From the NCBI GenBank assembly GCA_903945375.1, contig CAJAVP010000060.1, positions 1 to 37,094 of the forward strand: 37,094 nt of DNA. The letters are read 5' to 3'. A program made the position numbers and the translations under genes. Shown here one piece after another: positions 32,792-37,094 of this stretch. The number at the start of each line of letters is the position of its first letter. The first letter of the stretch is position 1. The DNA comes from an uncultured Methylococcaceae bacterium. Its GTDB lineage: Bacteria; Pseudomonadota; Gammaproteobacteria; Methylococcales; Methylomonadaceae. The notes below the pieces were generated by a model, which saw only the letters and a program-made list of their open reading frames with translations, was not told where the DNA came from and made no database searches.

Positions 32792-35014
32792 CTAGATAAC
32801 CAGGAAATCTGATGCCTGCACACTGGCCCCTCCCAGAAGCTCGACAAACGCGACCTGTTCAGTGCCGCCCTTGCCGTCTGGGTCGTATGAGAGAATTCCC
32901 GTCGCGGGATTGAAGATGATATGGTCATCCGCATCCTTTGCCGCACGACCGGACCTGAACATCGACCCGCCTAGTGTGCCGAGGTTCAGTGCGTCGAACG
33001 CCCCGTCGCCGAACTGAACGAGGACGATAAAGTCTTCCCCGCTGACGAAATCGGTGATTTCGTCAGAGCTGCCCGCAAGCCCAGCTAACGGGCCTTCACC
33101 GAGCACGAATCTGTCGATGCTGCTGCCGCCAGTCAGTAAATCGTGACCCGCACCGCCAACCAGCGAGTCATTGTTGAACCCGCCATCTAGGGTATCGTGG
33201 CCCGAGCCGCCAAACAGGTTGTTGGAGTTGAAATCGCCCGTGATCCGATCGTTGAACCGAGAGCCGATCACATTCTCGACATTCAATACCAGATCGGTGC
33301 CGATTTTCTTGCCCGTGGCGCTGTTCATCAGCAGGTTGATCTCGGCACCACTGTCGTTATTGCCGCGCCCAACGTCCTCATAGCTGACGGTGTCGATCCC
33401 GAAGCTGCCTTCAATCCGGTCATCGCCAGCCTTGCCCTGTAGAAAGTCGTTTCCAGAGGCACCGTTGAGCGCATCGGCCTCTTTGGTTCCAATAAGTGTG
33501 TCACTGCTGCTGGTACCGACCCGATCAGCGTTCTCGACCGTCAGGTCATCAAAGCGATTTCCCCCAAGTTCGGTGCCCGAGGGATTGGAAATGCTGAAGC
33601 GGTAGACCTCGTCGCCCCCCTCTAACTCGTCGTTCCGTACAAAGAAATACAGGCTAACAAGACTCTGCTCCGCTGCGAATGAGATGGTGCGGTTGCTGAA
33701 AAACCCGTCCTGAATGCTGCCGCCCAAGGCACCTGCCGTTACCCCGGTCAGGGAAAGCGCTACCGAAGCGGCAGCGGTCGCATCACCCAGTCGATAGATT
33801 TCGACGCTGATCCGGTTGTCAACATCGCCAAGTTCCCTCGCGCTGCTGCGGTTGATGTCTAGAAATACGGCACTAGCGGCGAAGTCCTCGACGTGGCCCA
33901 GAACCTCGCCAGACGTGCCGGCTTGGCCATTGGGGCCGTTGATCCGGCCGATGCCGTCCCAGCCATCATCCGCGTCAGTTTTGCCATCGCCGCCCTTGCC
34001 GCCTGTACCGCCCTCGCCACCCCTACCCGCCGCACCGCTACCGCCCCAGACAAGATTGTCGCCATTGACCCATCCGCCGACGACGGTCATCTGGCCGCTG
34101 TTCAATACGGTTGTCGCGGCATCCTCCCCGTCGCCGCCGCGCCCGGCAAAACCGCCATTGCCCCCGAACCCACCAAATTTACCATTGCCCCCGTCTCCGC
34201 CATTGGCCCCTGATCCGCCAATGCCGCCCCGACCGCCAAACACCTTCATGGACTGGAAATAGACGTCCTTCATTGTCAGCGTTCCGAGGTTCATCACGCC
34301 GGCTGCTGCCTTGCCCCCATCTCCGCCTGCGCCGCTGCCGCTCCCGCCCGGTCCCCCTGGCCCTGCAGGGGCGTTGTTGCCATTTCCACCATCTCCTCCG
34401 GTTCCACCCCTGCCCGCCGTGCCGCCCTGACCGCCGTAGGCATTCACATCAATGAAATTGACCCGGTCAAGTTCCAGTGTGCCGAGGTTGAGGATGCCGC
34501 CCACCGCCGTCTGACCATCCTGCCCCCAGGTGTTGACCGAAAGTCCGCCATTGCCGGGCGATCCCGGTAGGCCGTCATCCCCGCCGTCCAGTCCGTCGAT
34601 GCCGTCGTTCCCCGACTTGCCATCGCGCCCTGCGGCGCCCGCATGCAGATTGTCCTCCATCGCCACATCGATCAGGCGCAATCCCGCCCCGACCTCGACT
34701 TTGACCATGGTGAAGCCAAACTCCTCGGTCGAAGTGGAATTATAGCCCGCGCCGTTATTGCCGGAGAAAATGACGTCGTTCGTGCCGAACTCGATGGTGT
34801 TATCGTTCTCGATCTGCCCGTCAATCGCGATTCTCGCCCCCGCCTTGACCACCAGCGTGTCGCCCAAGCTGACCCGGGCCGCCTCTGCAAAGCGGATGGT
34901 CACCTCTTCGCCGGATTGGATACTTCGTTTCGTGGCGGCTTTAAACGCCTCGTCGAAGGATAACTTCCCGTCGTCAGGAGCATTCACTGTGGTTTCGACC
35001 ATTAGGAATTTCAT
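32792..35014 (-). CDS. Large Gly-rich protein with C-terminal RTX repeats, probable type I secreted
   Basis: 740 residues; GGAG lies six bases before the ATG. Residues 1-125 are a beta-rich N-terminus; 126-370 hold three Gly-rich units, each introduced by a NLGTL-type line (LNLGTLELDRV, MNLGTLTMKDV, LNSGQMTVVGG) and followed by GGxGG runs. About 380-490 resemble a Calx-beta-like module (SVEIYRLGD, FFVRNDELEGGDEVYRFSISNP). Residues 500-640 have GGxGxDxLxGG nonapeptides such as GGSGHDTLDGG and GGAGHDLLTGG, which bind calcium, and the end ASDFLVI fits a type I secretion signal. No N-terminal signal peptide is needed for that route and no secretion genes are near. Its base composition is clearly GC-richer than the neighbours, suggesting transfer. 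Confidence 0.85.
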   Translation of the reverse strand: MKFLMVETTVNAPDDGKLSFDEAFKAATKRSIQSGEEVTIRFAEAARVSLGDTLVVKAGARIAIDGQIENDNTIEFGTNDVIFSGNNGAGYNSTSTEEFGFTMVKVEVGAGLRLIDVAMEDNLHAGAAGRDGKSGNDGIDGLDGGDDGLPGSPGNGGLSVNTWGQDGQTAVGGILNLGTLELDRVNFIDVNAYGGQGGTAGRGGTGGDGGNGNNAPAGPGGPGGSGSGAGGDGGKAAAGVMNLGTLTMKDVYFQSMKVFGGRGGIGGSGANGGDGGNGKFGGFGGNGGFAGRGGDGEDAATTVLNSGQMTVVGGWVNGDNLVWGGSGAAGRGGEGGTGGKGGDGKTDADDGWDGIGRINGPNGQAGTSGEVLGHVEDFAASAVFLDINRSSARELGDVDNRISVEIYRLGDATAAASVALSLTGVTAGALGGSIQDGFFSNRTISFAAEQSLVSLYFFVRNDELEGGDEVYRFSISNPSGTELGGNRFDDLTVENADRVGTSSSDTLIGTKEADALNGASGNDFLQGKAGDDRIEGSFGIDTVSYEDVGRGNNDSGAEINLLMNSATGKKIGTDLVLNVENVIGSRFNDRITGDFNSNNLFGGSGHDTLDGGFNNDSLVGGAGHDLLTGGSSIDRFVLGEGPLAGLAGSSDEITDFVSGEDFIVLVQFGDGAFDALNLGTLGGSMFRSGRAAKDADDHIIFNPATGILSYDPDGKGGTEQVAFVELLGGASVQASDFLVI

Positions 35015-35081
35015 ACAATACTCCGATTAAATTTCGATACTGGTATTCGTAAGGACGGAGGATTTTTTGTTTAGTGCCGCA

Positions 35082-35282
35082 TCAACCGAAGTATCCCACC
35101 ATAAATCCATTATCACAAGCGTCATTTTTCACTCTATCTGACCGACCGGTAACGGTAGGGACACTCGTTGCCGAGCGCCCAAGTTGTGGATAATTGGGAT
35201 TATGGATGAACAAATGACGCACATTTACTTGGAGGTCACCCACTATTCTTGGTAGGAGTCCGTATTTTCCATTGTCGGCCAT
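35082..35282 (-). CDS. Doubtful 66-residue ORF
   Basis: An open frame (MADNGKYGLLPRIVGDLQVN and on) fills much of the gap between the RTX gene and the next. It has no recognised domain and no clear RBS. It may be a chance frame over an old element. Nothing else is seen between 35015 and 35305. Confidence 0.2.
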   Translation of the reverse strand: MADNGKYGLLPRIVGDLQVNVRHLFIHNPNYPQLGRSATSVPTVTGRSDRVKNDACDNGFMVGYFG

Positions 35283-35305
35283 AAACCCAAAAGATAAAAC
35301 TTTAC

Positions 35306-35578
35306 TTACTTCCAGCCAGCAAGTGCGCTACAGGCCTCATCTTCGACTTTGTGGGTTTTTTCCCATTGGGTGATGGACTGTGTTTCATTATCAGACATTT
35401 TGTCATTCATACAGGTGCAATACTTTTGCACAGTATCTACCGACTGACCTTCATCTTTGTTGTCAATCACACATTGGCCTATCCATTTGGCATCATCAGC
35501 TGAACCGGCAAAACTCGGACTACCGAACGCTGCGGAAGCAATTAATATCAAAAGGGAAATGTTGATTTTTGTCTTCAT
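35306..35578 (-). CDS. Small secreted protein with signal peptide, 90 residues
   Basis: The ATG at 35578 is chosen because GGAG lies nine bases upstream and because it opens with a signal peptide, MKTKINISLLILIASAAFGS and PSFA, with likely cleavage before GSADDAKW. The mature part has four Cys (QCVID, YCTCMND, ACSAL), which could form disulphides in the periplasm. No family is recognised. The longer open frame from 35674 is not needed. Confidence 0.8.
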   Translation of the reverse strand: MKTKINISLLILIASAAFGSPSFAGSADDAKWIGQCVIDNKDEGQSVDTVQKYCTCMNDKMSDNETQSITQWEKTHKVEDEACSALAGWK

Positions 35579-35609
35579 TTTTAATCTCCAAATTTGTAAC
35601 GTGGATTCA

Positions 35610-35632
35610 GCCCCCATTTTGCAAATGGGGGC
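35610..35632 (-). terminator. Strong hairpin between two minus-strand genes
   Basis: GCCCCCATTT and AAATGGGGGC form a perfect ten-base stem with a three-base loop, in the gap between the gene ending at 35675 and the one starting at 35578. It probably ends the upstream transcript, although no T tract follows on the minus strand. Confidence 0.5.
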
Positions 35633-35674
35633 GCTTAGGGGTGTTAAACAGCGTGAAAAAATGACCAGAGCCAC

Positions 35675-36322
35675 TTACATAAAGTCCTCGTCATCAAACC
35701 TAATAATGGTGTGAAAACCATCCGCACCACATTTATTAGTCAAGGTGTTTATAATCCGTTGGGATTCAGCGGGCGATTCATAAGGACCGTTCATGTAAAA
35801 AGGTTTTCCATCCCTGCCGTAAATGTATTTCACCGGACATACGCTGGCATCAATAGTGCCAAATAGCTCATTGGCATTTTTATAATCAGGGTGAGGATTA
35901 AAACCCAAATCCTTAGCATAATCAACGACACCATCCAGTAGCTTTTTAGCACAGCTTTGATGCAGTTTTTCAAAGTTTCTTTCGCCGCCAGCAAACATTC
36001 TGTCTTTAATTTTGTATTCATATTCGCTTTCTGGCATCACCATGAACATCGCATCTTTGACTCCCAAACAGAACACATCGGTAACGAAGGCACTCATGGC
36101 AATATCCCCATTGGGGAGACGCCGCGTCACCACTAATTCACCGATGCCGGTAGTGAACAGATCATTGGGTATCAGACATTCGTGAATGGGGTAGCCTACA
36201 TAGGCTTTAGCTTTTTTCATTGATGGAGTGACTTTCCTAACCACGTCCTTTCTTTTTTGTTTTTTCTTGGCTAACTTTTTTTGTCTTTGCTGTGCCGATA
36301 TTGCCATTGCCCTACCCATCAT
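35675..36322 (-). CDS. Unknown conserved-looking protein with basic N-terminus
   Basis: 215 residues from 36322; an ATG at 36307 (MAISAQQRQKKLAKKKQKRK) preceded by TAGGG may be the real start. The Lys-rich N-terminus is followed by YPIHECLIPNDLFTTGIGEL, VTRRLPNGDIAMSAFVTDVFCLGVKDAMF, and a C-terminal half with NPHPDYKNANELFGTIDAS. The VTRRLPNG.IA...F.VDVFCLGVKDA pattern is one I have met in unannotated bacterial proteins, but I cannot name a function. No membrane segment is present. Confidence 0.75.
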   Translation of the reverse strand: MMGRAMAISAQQRQKKLAKKKQKRKDVVRKVTPSMKKAKAYVGYPIHECLIPNDLFTTGIGELVVTRRLPNGDIAMSAFVTDVFCLGVKDAMFMVMPESEYEYKIKDRMFAGGERNFEKLHQSCAKKLLDGVVDYAKDLGFNPHPDYKNANELFGTIDASVCPVKYIYGRDGKPFYMNGPYESPAESQRIINTLTNKCGADGFHTIIRFDDEDFM

Positions 36323-36371
36323 TTTGTGGATTACTTGATCTTCATAGTTATTAAGATCGCGATAATTATTT

Positions 36372-36707
36372 CTACTTGTTAAAACGCCCGTTTTTATTGA
36401 CCCGATATGACTTCATGTTGGTTACTGGTGGCGGTTCTGGTTCGTCATCGTATTCTTCATCGTAATCAGATAAAGGCATAAGGGTACGTTTAATGCTCTG
36501 AGTAACCAACGCCTTAAAGGTACTACCGACCATAATGATGAGTGCCGTCGCTAAAATAGCTGCGGGCACTAAGGCGTTGGCTAGAGAAATTGTCGGAATG
36601 AAATAAATCATCAAATACGCTATACCAATACACAGTCCTACCACTATCAATGCGCTGATGAGTAGAAGAAGTAAAACAACAATAATTACAATAAGGATAG
36701 TAAGCAT
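36372..36707 (-). CDS. Small membrane protein, 111 residues
   Basis: The start ATG at 36707 begins MLTILIVIIVVLLLLLISAL; the frame extends to a TTG at 36755. A very hydrophobic N-terminal stretch (about 1-36) and a second segment (about 45-65) suggest two or three membrane passages, followed by a cytoplasmic-type acidic and proline-rich tail, DYDEEYDDEPEPPP. No family is recognised and no good RBS is seen. It precedes the gene at 36322 by 49 bp on the same strand. Confidence 0.6.
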   Translation of the reverse strand: MLTILIVIIVVLLLLLISALIVVGLCIGIAYLMIYFIPTISLANALVPAAILATALIIMVGSTFKALVTQSIKRTLMPLSDYDEEYDDEPEPPPVTNMKSYRVNKNGRFNK

Positions 36708-37010
36708 GGCTATAAATGAAGTAGAGCGGTAGAAGACTGGACTGATCCTAACCAATCCGACATTTTGTTATCTGTTACCAAACGATGTTGGCTAACGGTT
36801 ACTTGTCAGCCCTTACTAAGGGTTTCAAATTAATCTTACTTGATTGCCTAAATCAAAGGTAGTTAGAGTCCTAATTTAATTTTGGTTTTCATAATAGTGT
36901 TCGCTATGGCATCTTTGGGTGCTTTTTGCAAAATGCACAGCATTTCGTGAGGTACAGTAACTTCTCATTAGTCACAGGCAACACCTTAAGAAATCAGTTA
37001 AAATAACCCG

Positions 37011-37094
37011 ATGGATACCCCTAAGCCACAATTACCTAAAATCAACAATGAAGATCGCACACCGCTAGTTGATGTGCTGTTGGAGTTGCTTGCG
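37011..37094 (+). CDS. Start of a probable IS66-type transposase gene (3' end outside window)
   Basis: The frame MDTPKPQLPKINNEDRTPLV and DVLLELLA is open to the end of the window. The DRTPLVD.LLELL pattern is usual at the N-terminus of one IS66 transposase (TnpC) subgroup, ahead of a coiled coil. With 28 codons only, the call is tentative. Confidence 0.45.
   Translation, partial: MDTPKPQLPKINNEDRTPLVDVLLELLA

Noticed and set aside
33816-34262. Proline-rich plus-strand open frames across the RTX gene
   Set aside because: They are complementary readings of the Gly-rich repeats (GGN against NCC) and have no start signals.

Overview
The window looks like a piece of a gammaproteobacterial chromosome, most plausibly a Methylococcales-type methanotroph. 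That is an inference from gene content, moderate base composition and a hairpin of the REP type; no ribosomal or methane-oxidation marker is present to prove it. It is an accessory region rich in nuclease and helicase genes, broken genes, duplicated cassettes and mobile elements. No tRNA, rRNA or CRISPR array was seen.

Bases 1-4800 hold the 3' end of an unknown gene and, just behind it, a superfamily 1 helicase gene. The helicase gene is split by an IS630-family element (2019-3110) and, 56 bp further on, by an 89-bp non-autonomous element with related ends (3169-3257). Removing both, with one TA target copy each, restores a single 569-codon reading frame. A convergent AAA/DUF4143 ATPase follows.

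Bases 4900-15550 are built from a repeated cassette. A PP2C-type phosphatase (with an in-frame amber codon) and three unknown families, called here fam1, fam2 and fam3, occur at 4956-8037. Copies recur at 10333-10730 (PP2C tail and a decayed fam3 start) and 12883-14621 (fam3, fam1, fam2, in a permuted order). A roughly 40-bp upstream motif recurs with fam3. Between the copies lie a GmrSD-like DUF262/HNH protein and a protein with two DUF1566 (Lcl_C) domains. A metallo-type Ser/Thr phosphatase and a WYL-GGDEF fusion close the block.

Bases 17150-27630 hold a PD-(D/E)XK nuclease and a sirtuin, a small unknown protein coupled to it, a second sirtuin, and an AddB-like nuclease overlapping an AddA-like helicase-nuclease. 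All run on the + strand with short gaps, so this may be one operon that joins NAD-dependent deacylation with RecBCD/AddAB-type DNA processing.

Bases 27690-31840 are a nest of mobile elements: an intact-ended IS4-family element (27700-29061) lies 16 bp from a group II intron (about 29078-30989), which sits inside a palindrome downstream of a 5'-truncated resolvase gene. The resolvase is cut at a 209-bp segment bounded by Tn3-like inverted repeats. A CBS-domain protein, a REP-like palindrome, a large GC-rich Gly-rich/RTX protein, three small minus-strand genes and the start of a probable IS66-type gene complete the window.
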